Below are positions 17,113-25,351 of a stretch of 64,000 nucleotides of DNA, one piece after another. The notes below the pieces were generated by a model, which did not search any database, was not told the origin of the DNA, and saw only the letters and a list, made by a program, of their open reading frames with translations. The DNA is from a virus, in IMG/VR virus record IMGVR_UViG_3300028666_000022, positions 248,001-312,000 of that record, one strand, 5' to 3'. Position numbers and translations under genes: made by a program. Numbering within the stretch: position 1 is the stretch's first letter; the number at the start of each line of letters is the position of its first letter.

Positions 17113-17997
17113 ATGATTAGGCAGAAAATTAAACTCGATGGAACTACAATGAATTTAAATTTTACTTTAAGTTCAAATGATGATTTTTATGGTCAACAAC
17201 AAGAAATTGATAATTTAGTTCAAGCAGTTTCAAATAGTTTAATTAATCCAGAAAACGATGTAGAAGAACGTAGATTTAAATATAATCCAAATAATTCAAC
17301 AGCAATTTTAAATTTTCAATTTTATGATCAAATAAATAATACATATTCAAGTTCATTTACTGCTGCTGGTTTTACAAGTGATGAAATTACAAATAATAGA
17401 AATAATATTTTAAATAGTTTTTTTATATTAGATTTTTATGATAGTTTTGATGTTAATAGTCAAAATAAAATATTTACTACTTATTTAACTAAAATAGTTA
17501 ATAATTTCACAGGTGAGATAACACCATCATATTTAATTGATAGTGATAATTCTAATCAATATTATTATTGGAATATTCCAATATCATATATTAATTCACA
17601 AACACATTCAACTATTTTTGGTTATGTTAAATTTAGTTTTTATAATGCTAAAGATGGTACAATTACTACTTTTTATAATCCTGATTATGAAAATACATCA
17701 ATACCAAGAAAAATGTTTTTTAATGCTACTTTAGATTTGGTTAATAGAACATGGAGTATTAAAACTAATGAATATCCAGTAATTCGTCCTAAAGAATCAT
17801 TTAATAGTGTTATATATAATAACAAAATTAATGATGCTAATGCCAATTATAATAATACTAAACAAAATTTTCCTATTGGAAATACTTTTGATAGTTGTAC
17901 TGGTAAATATATTATTACAAATCCTTCTACAAGTAGTATTAGTACTACAACTTCTTGTGGAAGCACTTCATGTTGTTCTTGTTGCTGTTGTTGTTAA
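17113..17997 (+). CDS. Structural protein with poly-cysteine C-terminus
   Basis: 294 aa. The first 250 residues are Asn/Tyr/Thr-rich and beta-like, similar in character to the upstream gene. The last residues, TTTSCGSTSCCSCCCCC, contain eight Cys in 13 positions, while the rest of the protein has one Cys (SFDSC-like, near residue 262). The coding DNA there is a TGT/TGC repeat (about 17958-17994). A Cys cluster at a virion protein terminus could bind metal, form disulfides or be lipid-modified; none is proven. No family recognised. Confidence 0.65.
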   Translation: MIRQKIKLDGTTMNLNFTLSSNDDFYGQQQEIDNLVQAVSNSLINPENDVEERRFKYNPNNSTAILNFQFYDQINNTYSSSFTAAGFTSDEITNNRNNILNSFFILDFYDSFDVNSQNKIFTTYLTKIVNNFTGEITPSYLIDSDNSNQYYYWNIPISYINSQTHSTIFGYVKFSFYNAKDGTITTFYNPDYENTSIPRKMFFNATLDLVNRTWSIKTNEYPVIRPKESFNSVIYNNKINDANANYNNTKQNFPIGNTFDSCTGKYIITNPSTSSISTTTSCGSTSCCSCCCCC

Positions 17998-18006
17998 ATC
18001 AATAAT

Positions 18007-18024
18007 TATATATATATATATATA
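18007..18024. repeat. (TA)9 microsatellite
   Basis: Nine TA units between convergent genes ending at 17997 and 18036. It is self-complementary and may act as a weak two-way terminator. Confidence 0.7.
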
Positions 18025-18035
18025 ATAACCTTTAA

Positions 18036-18800
18036 TTATGTAATAATATAACCAATCTTTGGTTTTCTTACTGTTTTTACTATTTCATATTCTTTTTCAT
18101 CTCGAATGAAACCAAGAATTTTTAAAGCATATTTAGAAATAAAAAACCTATCACCATCAATATTTTCAATTGTATTTGCTTCTGCAAATCCTTCAAATAA
18201 TAATGGCATTGGTGAACCCTTTATATTAATATATTCTTGACGCGAAGCAAAATTCTTAAGTACTTGTTCATCGTATTGGTTTACGTCTACTCTAAATTTA
18301 GTAATTAAAGCTACTTCATATGTTAAATCAACATTAACTGGTTCTGGCATTTTCATTTGTAAATATATTACTTCGCCAGCATCTAAAATAGGTACATTTA
18401 AATACCTGAATTTATGTGGTTGTGGTATGCGATATTTACTTCCTAATCTAGTACCAATTTGCTTGTCTATGCGCCTAACGGTTACGTATGGGCTAATAAT
18501 ATTGAGGTCTCCGTCTACAAACTTCCATGTCTTTGCTAATTCTGCAAATCTCTCATTTTCAAGATAATAGCTCTGAACATCTTTGCCATCAAGGGTTACC
18601 TTCATTTTTTCTTGACTCACATAATCAAAAACTCCTTGATCTAAATCTTCGAGTAAAATAGTTCTAGGTAAAAATTTTGTTTTAACGTCAGTAGCTTGCA
18701 TTAATTTTTCGATCTGTTCCATTCCATATTTTAAGAATTCTGTACCCGGTCTAGGAGGATTTACATCTAAAGTATATTTGATTTTGCTTGGAACTGACAT
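18036..18800 (-). CDS. Tail completion / sheath terminator (T4 gp15-like)
   Basis: 254 aa (T4 gp15 is 272). The central part follows the gp15 pattern: EPVNVDLTYEVALITKFRVD, then NQYDEQVLKNFASRQEYIN, a loop, and a final ISKYALKILGFI strand before a short basic tail. In T4 this protein caps tube and sheath and joins the tail to the neck. The late motif GTATTTATAATAAAT lies 12 nt before the start. The call is by pattern memory, not by alignment; another tail-terminator type is possible. Confidence 0.6.
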   Translation of the reverse strand: MSVPSKIKYTLDVNPPRPGTEFLKYGMEQIEKLMQATDVKTKFLPRTILLEDLDQGVFDYVSQEKMKVTLDGKDVQSYYLENERFAELAKTWKFVDGDLNIISPYVTVRRIDKQIGTRLGSKYRIPQPHKFRYLNVPILDAGEVIYLQMKMPEPVNVDLTYEVALITKFRVDVNQYDEQVLKNFASRQEYINIKGSPMPLLFEGFAEANTIENIDGDRFFISKYALKILGFIRDEKEYEIVKTVRKPKIGYIIT

Positions 18801-18812
18801 TAAATTTAAATA

Positions 18813-18827
18813 TTTATTATAAATACT
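18813..18827 (-). promoter_or_regulatory. Late-type motif GTATTTATAATAAAT
   Basis: Minus strand, 12 nt before the start codon at 18800. It is identical over 15 bases to the motif at 12681. Confidence 0.6.
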
Positions 18828-18838
18828 TAATAAAACAA

Positions 18839-18869
18839 TTGCAAAATTAAATATTAATATCTATATTTG
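18839..18869 (+). promoter_or_regulatory. Bacteroidota-type promoter of accessory operon
   Basis: TTG (18839-18841), a 20-nt spacer and TATATTTG (18862-18869). The first ATG follows 18 nt later. It is divergent from the late motif 12 bp to its left. Confidence 0.7.
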
Positions 18870-18887
18870 TCAAATAAAATATAAACT

Positions 18888-19226
18888 ATGTTAATAGAAC
18901 GTAAAGAAATTCTAAATGAAGATGGAAGTAGTGGATATATTGAAGCTATTTTCAATTCTGGCAATATATTAAAAACAACATATTTTCCTACTTTACAAAG
19001 ACTTTATATTGCATTTACCAGAGGACAAACATATTCTTATGGTAATTTTAAATCAGAAGATTATAAAAATTTTGAATCAGCAGAATCACAAGGAAAATTC
19101 TTTCATTCTAATATAAAAGATAAAAAAGAATATTCTTATCGAAAAGAATTTACATTATATCCTACTGAAGTTAAGGATATAAAACAAATTATAGAAGAAA
19201 ATAAGAAAGTTGAAGATGATGAATAA
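18888..19226 (+). CDS. KTSC-domain protein
   Basis: 112 aa. Residues about 24-75 match the KTSC domain (SGNILKTTYFPTLQRLYIAF, then YKNFESAESQGKFFHSNIK). The N-terminal strand is short and the C-terminus is an acidic helix. KTSC domains occur in phage and bacterial small proteins and, in some cases, next to lysyl-tRNA synthetase; a biochemical function has not been settled. First gene of a long plus-strand operon. Confidence 0.7.
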   Translation: MLIERKEILNEDGSSGYIEAIFNSGNILKTTYFPTLQRLYIAFTRGQTYSYGNFKSEDYKNFESAESQGKFFHSNIKDKKEYSYRKEFTLYPTEVKDIKQIIEENKKVEDDE

Positions 19227-19521
19227 GGATCAATATAAAAATATAATTGAGTTACAAAAACAAGCACTACGATTCTATGCCGATGAGAATAGTTATGTGA
19301 AAAAATTACCAAATTCAAATAATAATACAATTTCTTCTCATGTTGATTTAGATAAAGGAGAACAAGCACGTTTCGTTTTAAATCAAATAAAAAATCTCGA
19401 TGATTTTAATGAGAATATTAAATCAGAATATGATGAATATTTAAAATCATTAGAAGAAGAAAATGTTAATGGCGAGGATTTATTACAAGCTTTAAATAAA
19501 TTAAAAAAAAGATATAGATAA
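19216..19521 (+). CDS. Hypothetical helical protein, about 101 aa
   Basis: It starts at ATG 19216 (or 19219), overlapping the previous gene by 11 nt. Charged and helical (EQARFVLNQIKNLDDFNENI, EEENVNGEDLLQALNKLKKRYR); coiled-coil character likely. Not recognised. Confidence 0.55.
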   Translation: MMNKDQYKNIIELQKQALRFYADENSYVKKLPNSNNNTISSHVDLDKGEQARFVLNQIKNLDDFNENIKSEYDEYLKSLEEENVNGEDLLQALNKLKKRYR

Positions 19522-19542
19522 TTTTAAAAAATAAAACAATTT

Positions 19543-20016
19543 ATGAAAATATACATTAAATACCATAATCCTAAATGCAAGATTAAATCCTTCGGTAATT
19601 GGATTGATTTAAAATCTGCAGAATCAGTAGATTTAGAGAAATTAGAATTTAAATTAATATCTCTTGGAGTTTCCATGAAACTTCCCAAATTTTATCAAGC
19701 AAATATTGTACCTAGAAGTAGTACTTACATGAAATTTGGTATAATTCAAACCAATCATTATGGCGTTATAGATGGTCCAGATAATTATTCTGATGGTTAT
19801 TCAGGTAATGAAGATATTTGGAAATTCCCTGCTATTGCATTAAGAAATACTTCAATAATAGAAGGTGATAGAATTTGTCAGTTTGAAATAAAGCCAACAA
19901 TGCAAGCTCCTTGGTATATTAAATTAAGATGGTTATTCGACAATAAAATAAAATTCATTGAAGTTTTAGACTTAAAATCAAATAATCGTGGTGGTTTTGG
20001 AAGTAGTGGTAAATAA
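19543..20016 (+). CDS. dut: dUTPase (dUTP diphosphatase)
   Basis: 157 aa, typical for trimeric dUTPases. All five motifs are readable in order: WIDLKSAE (I), PRSST (II), GVIDGPDNYSDGY (III), EGDRICQFEI (IV) and the C-terminal RGGFGSSGK (V). The enzyme converts dUTP to dUMP, keeping uracil out of phage DNA and supplying substrate to the ThyX encoded 2 kb downstream in the same operon. Motif III carries an extra acidic loop (SGNEDIWK). Confidence 0.92.
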   Translation: MKIYIKYHNPKCKIKSFGNWIDLKSAESVDLEKLEFKLISLGVSMKLPKFYQANIVPRSSTYMKFGIIQTNHYGVIDGPDNYSDGYSGNEDIWKFPAIALRNTSIIEGDRICQFEIKPTMQAPWYIKLRWLFDNKIKFIEVLDLKSNNRGGFGSSGK

Positions 20017-20028
20017 AATAAATATATT

Positions 20029-20166
20029 ATGTTAATTGGTTTAATAATAGGATTTTTATTGGGTATTATCTTAGAAGAAATATTTTTAATTTATTTAATT
20101 AGATTTCTTAAAAAGAAAGGTTATATTAAGTTTGGTAAAAAAATTAAAAACATAAAATTTAAATAA
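20029..20166 (+). CDS. Small single-pass membrane protein, 45 aa
   Basis: MLIGLIIGFLLGIILEEIFL is one hydrophobic segment, followed by a basic tail (LKKKGYIKFGKKIKN), predicting an N-out/C-in orientation. One nt before the next membrane-protein gene. Function unknown. Confidence 0.5.
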   Translation: MLIGLIIGFLLGIILEEIFLIYLIRFLKKKGYIKFGKKIKNIKFK

Positions 20167-20167
20167 A

Positions 20168-20335
20168 ATGAAAAGATTTGTAATATCATTGTTATTATTC
20201 TTTTGGTTCATATTTACCATAATATCAGCATTATCAATAATTGGAATAATATTATTAGATTCTTGTTATGATAGTAATGGAGAAAGTATTTGGTTTGGAA
20301 TTGGTAATGATTTAAAAAATGAATTATTAAAATAA
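20168..20335 (+). CDS. Small membrane protein, 55 aa
   Basis: MKRFVISLLLFFWFIFTIIS and the following ALSIIGIILL form one long or two short membrane segments; the C-terminus is soluble (DSCYDSNGES). It directly follows the 45-aa membrane gene, so the two may act together. Function unknown. Confidence 0.5.
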   Translation: MKRFVISLLLFFWFIFTIISALSIIGIILLDSCYDSNGESIWFGIGNDLKNELLK

Positions 20336-20341
20336 GTTTTT

Positions 20342-21166
20342 ATGATAAAGATTGGTATAATTGGGCTTGGATTTGTTGGTAATGCTGTTTATTCTTTTTA
20401 TGGAGATAAAAACTTTAATATAATTAAATATGATATTCAAAGAGAAAAATCAGACTTTAATACATTAAATGATTTTTTGAATGAAAAACCTGAATATATT
20501 TTTCTTTGTGTGCCAACACCTGAAGTAAATCATAAGTCTAATTTTGGTATTATTGGTGATTTATTATTAGAAATTGAAGAATATTCAATTAGAAATAATC
20601 ATGAATTTAAGATTATTATTAAATCTACTGTATCACCAGAATTTTTAAAAACTTTAAAAACCAGAATAAATAATTCAATTTTAATTACATTTCCAGAATT
20701 TCTTTCTCAAAAAACTGCAGTAGAAGATTTTGAAAATAGTGAAATTTTAATATTTGGTTGCGAAAATCAAGTAGTTTTAGATAAAACAATATTTGATTTA
20801 TGTGTTGGATTTAGTAAATTAACTAAAGTTTATAAATTTTATGATATTGGAACACCAATGAAATTTAAATATGTTCATAATGTTATGGGAGCATTATCTA
20901 TTTTAATGTCAAATATTATGTTTGATTATATTAATGATGAACATATATATAGTATATTTAAAGAATTTTTAGTTAAAACTAATCATTTTACTGATACATA
21001 TTTAAATGTTCCCGGACATGATGGTAGTAGAGGATTTGGTGGAGCTTGTTTTCCTAAAGATTTGGTGAGTTTTATTGAACAAATATCTGTTGATGAAAAC
21101 ATAAGTACAGAAGAATTTGAATTCATTGCCAAAGCTAAAATATTAAATAATAAATTAAGAAAATGA
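20342..21166 (+). CDS. Nucleotide-sugar dehydrogenase-like protein (UDP-glucose dehydrogenase family)
   Basis: 274 aa. The NAD-binding GLGFVG (residues 8-13), a CVPTP motif, KSTVSPEF, and the catalytic-Cys motif GFGGACFPKDL (Cys236) are all present. Cellular UDP-glucose and GDP-mannose dehydrogenases are near 400 aa; this version stops just after the active-site Cys, lacking the C-terminal nucleotide-binding domain. It may act on another substrate, need a partner, or have changed function. It sits among nucleotide-metabolism genes; modification of a sugar or base is possible but inferred. Confidence 0.75.
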   Translation: MIKIGIIGLGFVGNAVYSFYGDKNFNIIKYDIQREKSDFNTLNDFLNEKPEYIFLCVPTPEVNHKSNFGIIGDLLLEIEEYSIRNNHEFKIIIKSTVSPEFLKTLKTRINNSILITFPEFLSQKTAVEDFENSEILIFGCENQVVLDKTIFDLCVGFSKLTKVYKFYDIGTPMKFKYVHNVMGALSILMSNIMFDYINDEHIYSIFKEFLVKTNHFTDTYLNVPGHDGSRGFGGACFPKDLVSFIEQISVDENISTEEFEFIAKAKILNNKLRK

Positions 21167-21390
21167 AAACATTAAATTTAATTCTAAAAATATTCTTTAT
21201 TAGAATAGTAAAGAAGGAAGAAAAAGTAATTGATAATCGTGAAATAATTTCATATGATTTAACAGTAGGTGGAATTTGTGAGAGAGGTTATGGTAATGTT
21301 AAAATAAATACTTATTATTTTATAGAATTTTTTATTAATCCACTTAACAATAAATCTATTGGTAAATTTAAAACATATAAAATAAATTAA
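21163..21390 (+). CDS. Hypothetical protein, 75 aa
   Basis: The ATGA overlap with the previous gene implies coupled translation. Beta-rich with two short hydrophobic strands (GNVKINTYYFIEFFINPL). Not recognised. Confidence 0.55.
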   Translation: MKTLNLILKIFFIRIVKKEEKVIDNREIISYDLTVGGICERGYGNVKINTYYFIEFFINPLNNKSIGKFKTYKIN

Positions 21391-21394
21391 TATA

Positions 21395-21760
21395 ATGAAA
21401 GATTTAAACAAAGTAAATGAAAATTGTATTCTTTTAAAAAGAAATGAATATGATAAATTGGTTGAAAAAGCTAATAGTTGTAAACCTAATGAAATAATCA
21501 TAAATTGGAATTGGTATAAAGGTTATGGGTATGTTGGTGGTTTTGATGCTAATTTAAATGTTTCGGGTAATGTTGAATTATCAAATAAAATATTTAGACA
21601 ATTACGTAATATTTGTAACATAATTAAATTAGAATACGATACAAAAATTGTAGAAAATTATAATACAATAAAGAAAAATGCTAAAATCGATGTTTTAGAA
21701 AATTTTTCTAGTTTACCTTGGTATAAAAGATTATTTTTTAATGAAAAATATATAAAATAA
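21395..21760 (+). CDS. Hypothetical protein, 121 aa
   Basis: The N-terminal half has a typical small-phage-protein opening (NENCILLKRNEYDKLVEKA), followed by a WNWYKGYGYVGGFD strand region and a helical end with SLPWYKRLFF. It lies 2 nt before thyX. Not recognised. Confidence 0.5.
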   Translation: MKDLNKVNENCILLKRNEYDKLVEKANSCKPNEIIINWNWYKGYGYVGGFDANLNVSGNVELSNKIFRQLRNICNIIKLEYDTKIVENYNTIKKNAKIDVLENFSSLPWYKRLFFNEKYIK

Positions 21761-21762
21761 AT

Positions 21763-23283
21763 ATGAAATTAATTAAAGCCAGCACAGAAATTATTACACC
21801 AATAAATGGTGAAGAAATTCTAAAACAAATTGAACTTGCATCAAGAACCTGTTATCAATCAGAAGGAAAAATAGAATATGAAGATTATATTGACAATGAA
21901 ATTGAACCACCAATTGGAGTTTTAAATTATTACGCTAAATCTGCTCGTGTTTTAATACCCAAACTAATATCACGTGGTCACGAAGCTATGTTAGAATTTG
22001 GTGGTAATATTAGTGTTAAATTTATTTGTGATCGTGGCGTAAGTCATGAACTTGTTCGTCATAGAATTGCTAGTTTTGCTCAAGAAAGCACGAGATATGT
22101 ATCATCTTGTGAAAAAAGAAATATTTTAGAGTTTAATTGTGATAATGAAATTGATATTATTAATGCATATAATCAGGGATTTTCAATGCGAGAAATTTCA
22201 GAATATAGCTGTAACACAGAATGGGAAATTCGTAAAATTTTATTAAAAAATAATGTATCAATTAGAGGATTAAATAATAAAGGTAATAGATGTGAAAATT
22301 ATTTTTCTAATATAGATTCACATGAAAAGGCTTATTTATTAGGTTTAATTCAAACTGATGGCTCTGTTCGCCGTACTTCAAAAGGAAGTTCAAGTCTATG
22401 TATTACTCAACATAAAGATTATGCTTGGTATATTAAATTAATGTTTTCTATATTTAGTGAATATGTTGGTGAAAGTAATGATAGAAATTGTAAACAAATA
22501 GTAATTGGTTCTAAAAAAATTGTAAATGATTTAAATAATTTAGGAATAGTTCAAAATAAAACTGAAAAACAATCTGATAAAGACATAGATATAATGTGGA
22601 ATAGTATCCCCAAAGAATATCTTAATTCATTTATTAGGGGGTTAATTGATGGTGACGGATATGTTTGTTTTTTCAAACAAAAGAAAAGTATAAATGAAAG
22701 TTGTAATATTGGTTTTTGTTCCGTTAATGAGCATTTAATTGATATTCTTATTGATTTTATTAAAAATAATTTTGATTATTCATGTACTAAGTATAAAGAT
22801 AAAAATGTTTATAAATTTAGTATTACCAATTATAAAAAATCTATTTATATTGGTGAGTGGTTATTTAAAGATTTTAAATATCCCTTTGGACACCCCAAAA
22901 AATCTAGTGCTTGGATTAAAAGAATAAATAAACAATATCCAATAGCAGAATTTGGAGGGAATAAATTCATTATAATTAAACCATTGTGGTTAGATTCAAG
23001 TTCTCCAGAATCTATATTTAAGTATATTCATACTATGAATAATATTGAAGTAACATATGAAAAGTTAATATTAGGTGGTTGGTCACCTCAACAAGCTCGT
23101 AGTGTTCTTCCAAATTCTCTTAAAACAGAAATTAATGTTTCTTGTAATATTAGAGAATGGAGACATATTTTTAAACTTCGTTGTGCTAATGCTGCACATC
23201 CAGATATGCAATATTTAATGAGGCCACTATTAAAAGAATTTCAAAGTAGAATTCCAATTTTGTTTAATGATTTAAAATATTAA
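21763..23283 (+). CDS. thyX: Flavin-dependent thymidylate synthase ThyX with in-frame LAGLIDADG insertion
   Basis: 506 aa; ordinary ThyX is about 220. Residues 1-114 and about 392-506 together make a full ThyX: RHRIAS (99-104), STRY (109-112), then after the insert EFGGNKFIII, QQARSVLPNSLKTE and CANAAHPDMQYL. It makes dTMP from dUMP with FAD and folate. The insert (about 115-391) has a helix-turn-helix-like region (SMREISEYSCNTEWEIRKIL) and two LAGLIDADG motifs (LGLIQTDGS near 193, RGLIDGDGY near 292). I see no intein block A, no block B His, and no terminal His-Asn, so it does not look like a standard intein. Confidence 0.88.
   Translation: MKLIKASTEIITPINGEEILKQIELASRTCYQSEGKIEYEDYIDNEIEPPIGVLNYYAKSARVLIPKLISRGHEAMLEFGGNISVKFICDRGVSHELVRHRIASFAQESTRYVSSCEKRNILEFNCDNEIDIINAYNQGFSMREISEYSCNTEWEIRKILLKNNVSIRGLNNKGNRCENYFSNIDSHEKAYLLGLIQTDGSVRRTSKGSSSLCITQHKDYAWYIKLMFSIFSEYVGESNDRNCKQIVIGSKKIVNDLNNLGIVQNKTEKQSDKDIDIMWNSIPKEYLNSFIRGLIDGDGYVCFFKQKKSINESCNIGFCSVNEHLIDILIDFIKNNFDYSCTKYKDKNVYKFSITNYKKSIYIGEWLFKDFKYPFGHPKKSSAWIKRINKQYPIAEFGGNKFIIIKPLWLDSSSPESIFKYIHTMNNIEVTYEKLILGGWSPQQARSVLPNSLKTEINVSCNIREWRHIFKLRCANAAHPDMQYLMRPLLKEFQSRIPILFNDLKY
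22105..22935 (+). mobile_element. LAGLIDADG endonuclease insertion inside thyX
   Basis: About 277 codons placed right after the ThyX RHRxxS/STRY signature. Boundaries are approximate: joining residue 114 to Tyr392 restores the usual spacing to the FGG segment. The open frame continues through both junctions. It could be a degenerate intein, an intron whose RNA core overlaps the ORF, or a tolerated insertion; the sequence alone does not decide. Confidence 0.7.
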
Positions 23284-23301
23284 TACTAAAACAACTTTAA
23301 T

Positions 23302-24426
23302 ATGAATAACCTAGAAAATGTAGAAATATTATCTAATGAAATAAAAGAAGTAATTGGAATAATTGTAAATAAATGTCCAGATGTTGTTTTCGGTGGATCA
23401 ATTGCATTAAATGCTGTTGGTTTAATCAATAGAAAAGTATCTGATATTGATATATTTGTTAGAGATAATAAATCCTTAACTAATGGTAATTTATTAGATG
23501 CAGGAATAATTGATGATGAGAGTTTATTGTCTGATACTGTAACAAACACCAATGGAAAAGAAATTCAACGTACTGGTGCTAAAATTAATGGTATAAAAAT
23601 CTGTATTTTTAAAGTTGATACTGAAGAATTACAACATTCAATATGTGAATTTTCTGGATTAAAAATTAAAATTCAAAATATTAATTATGCTATTCAAGCT
23701 AAATTATCATATAAGTTTAAAAATGAAAAACATAAAGATGATTTAGATGAAATATTTAAGGAAATTGATAAAATGTTAGAGAAAAAAGATTTAGATAAAA
23801 TACTTCTTAAAGGAGCATTTGTTGATGATAGAAAAGATGAAGAAGTACTTAATGATGAAAAATTAAATAATGATGAATATCTTTTTAAAGAAAATAATAA
23901 ATATATTATGAAAACATGGAATTATAACCCACCGTATGAAATCGTTTTTGGAACACAAGATGATTGGAATCAAACATTAGTAACAGCATTTAATAGTGTT
24001 ATTGAAGAAAATAATATACTCAATTTTCCAATTGAAATATATTCTCCAGAAAAATTTAGAAAAATATTTGAATCACTATATTATTATAACCCAAAAGATA
24101 ATACTCTTAGTAATAAATATATTGTTAAGTATGGAAGTAGTAATTTTCAAAACATTATTCTAATTAATAGCCAATATGAATTAGAAATACTTAACTATGT
24201 GGAAGAAAATAATGTTGAAACTAAATCAGATATTTTATTAGGTATTGAATATCTTATTAAGGAACGAGATGATGTAATAGATAGTTTTATTAATATCATC
24301 AAAAATAAATTATACTCGAAAGAATATTGTTTACAAGAATTGGATATTATTTTAGAATTTAATAAAAAAATTAAAATTCTTGAAGATACTTTAATATTTT
24401 TAAGAATAAAAAATAAAAACAATTAA
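23302..24426 (+). CDS. Nucleotidyltransferase-fold protein, 374 aa
   Basis: Residues 28-55 carry a nucleotidyltransferase signature: VVFGGSIALNAVGL, then RKVSDIDIFV, with the two Asp expected to bind metal. KHKDDLDEI around residue 150 matches the helix that follows the active site in many NTase/AbiEii-like proteins. The remaining 220 residues are mixed alpha/beta (ETKSDILLGIEYLIKERDDVIDSF) and unrecognised. Substrate unknown: nucleotidylation of protein or RNA is possible. It lies 18 nt after thyX. Confidence 0.6.
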   Translation: MNNLENVEILSNEIKEVIGIIVNKCPDVVFGGSIALNAVGLINRKVSDIDIFVRDNKSLTNGNLLDAGIIDDESLLSDTVTNTNGKEIQRTGAKINGIKICIFKVDTEELQHSICEFSGLKIKIQNINYAIQAKLSYKFKNEKHKDDLDEIFKEIDKMLEKKDLDKILLKGAFVDDRKDEEVLNDEKLNNDEYLFKENNKYIMKTWNYNPPYEIVFGTQDDWNQTLVTAFNSVIEENNILNFPIEIYSPEKFRKIFESLYYYNPKDNTLSNKYIVKYGSSNFQNIILINSQYELEILNYVEENNVETKSDILLGIEYLIKERDDVIDSFINIIKNKLYSKEYCLQELDIILEFNKKIKILEDTLIFLRIKNKNN

Positions 24427-24427
24427 A

Positions 24428-24658
24428 ATGGAACACGAAGAAGGAGCAATATTATTAACACCACTAACTTCAGAAAAAGAATATGTATTTAAATCATTGG
24501 AAAATGATGAATATTTAATTAGTTTAATTAATTCACATAAAGAAAAATTATATGAAAGAAATATTGAAATATTTCATCAAGAAAATAATATATTAATAAC
24601 TGAAGAAGGCTATTATGTTGCAGTATATACCAAAAATTTAAGGAGTATTAATGAATAA
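24428..24658 (+). CDS. Hypothetical protein, 76 aa
   Basis: Acidic, one nt after the previous stop. ILLTPLTSEKEYVFKSLENDEYL and a strand pair around NILITEEGYYVAVYTKN. Not recognised. Confidence 0.55.
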   Translation: MEHEEGAILLTPLTSEKEYVFKSLENDEYLISLINSHKEKLYERNIEIFHQENNILITEEGYYVAVYTKNLRSINE

Positions 24659-24690
24659 AACAAATAATTAAATATTTTTAATGATTCTAA

Positions 24691-24930
24691 ATGATAATAT
24701 TATATACAATAATAATTATTTTATTAGTTATTATTCTTTTACTTGCATTGGCATTATATATTTTTTCAAAAAAATCAATATTTTTATCTGAAAAAGAAAA
24801 AGAATATATTATCTTTGTTATTGATATATTTATACAATATGGTGATGATTTAGGTATTCAATCAAAAGAACAACATCTGAAATTAACCGAAGAACTTGAA
24901 AAAATTAAAAATAAACACTTAAATATATGA
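24691..24930 (+). CDS. Single-pass membrane protein, 79 aa
   Basis: An N-terminal segment of about 26 hydrophobic residues (MIILYTIIIILLVIILLLAL onward), then a charged helical domain (SEKEKEYIIFVIDIFIQYGD, LKLTEELEKIKNKH). Overlaps the next gene by ATGA. Function unknown. Confidence 0.6.
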   Translation: MIILYTIIIILLVIILLLALALYIFSKKSIFLSEKEKEYIIFVIDIFIQYGDDLGIQSKEQHLKLTEELEKIKNKHLNI

Positions 24931-25142
24931 AATTTCACGTAAATATATGGAACAAACAAGATAAGGAATATGTTATGTTAATTCTCACTGAAGAAGATAT
25001 TGAAAATGAAAGTAAGAAACATCTTGGTGCTGGTTATGAAATATTAATTTTACCATCAAAATATAAAGATGTTCATTCTCCATATTTAGATACAATTAGA
25101 ATGTTGTCTATTGCTAGATGTGGTGAAATTATTTACGTTTAA
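24927..25142 (+). CDS. Hypothetical protein, 71 aa
   Basis: Starts within the stop of the previous gene. Small alpha/beta protein (FHVNIWNKQDKEYVMLILTE; HLGAGYEILILPS). Not recognised. Confidence 0.55.
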   Translation: MKFHVNIWNKQDKEYVMLILTEEDIENESKKHLGAGYEILILPSKYKDVHSPYLDTIRMLSIARCGEIIYV

Positions 25143-25154
25143 AAATTTAAATAT

Positions 25155-25340
25155 ATGAAAAAGGAAGTTGCTGATAAAATAAAATCTTTTTTCGACAAAG
25201 AATTAAGAGGTATTGATCATAAAATTTGGGAAAATAAATACCAAATGAAAAAATTAGTTCTTGAACAAACAATATTAAAACGAACACGTGCCGAATTAGA
25301 TAAATTATCTCGAAGTATGGATATTAAAACAAAAATATAA
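25155..25340 (+). CDS. Hypothetical helical protein, 61 aa
   Basis: A basic, fully helical protein with heptad-like spacing (ADKIKSFFDKELRGIDHKIW; LEQTILKRTRAELDKLSRSM); probably a short coiled coil. Function unknown. Confidence 0.5.
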   Translation: MKKEVADKIKSFFDKELRGIDHKIWENKYQMKKLVLEQTILKRTRAELDKLSRSMDIKTKI

Positions 25341-25351
25341 AAATTTATATC

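Noticed and set aside
18007-18024. (TA)9 as a replication origin
   Set aside because: Short AT microsatellites are common in such AT-rich DNA; no iterons or initiator-binding boxes were seen nearby.
17807-18025. Leu/Val-rich plus-strand frames overlapping the poly-Cys gene
   Set aside because: They are frameshifted readings of the Asn/Thr-rich and TGT-repeat coding sequence and have no start context or family features.
22105-22935. Ordinary intein in thyX
   Set aside because: No Cys/Ser-led block A, block-B His or terminal His-Asn at the junctions, unlike the two clear inteins at 41079 and 55060.
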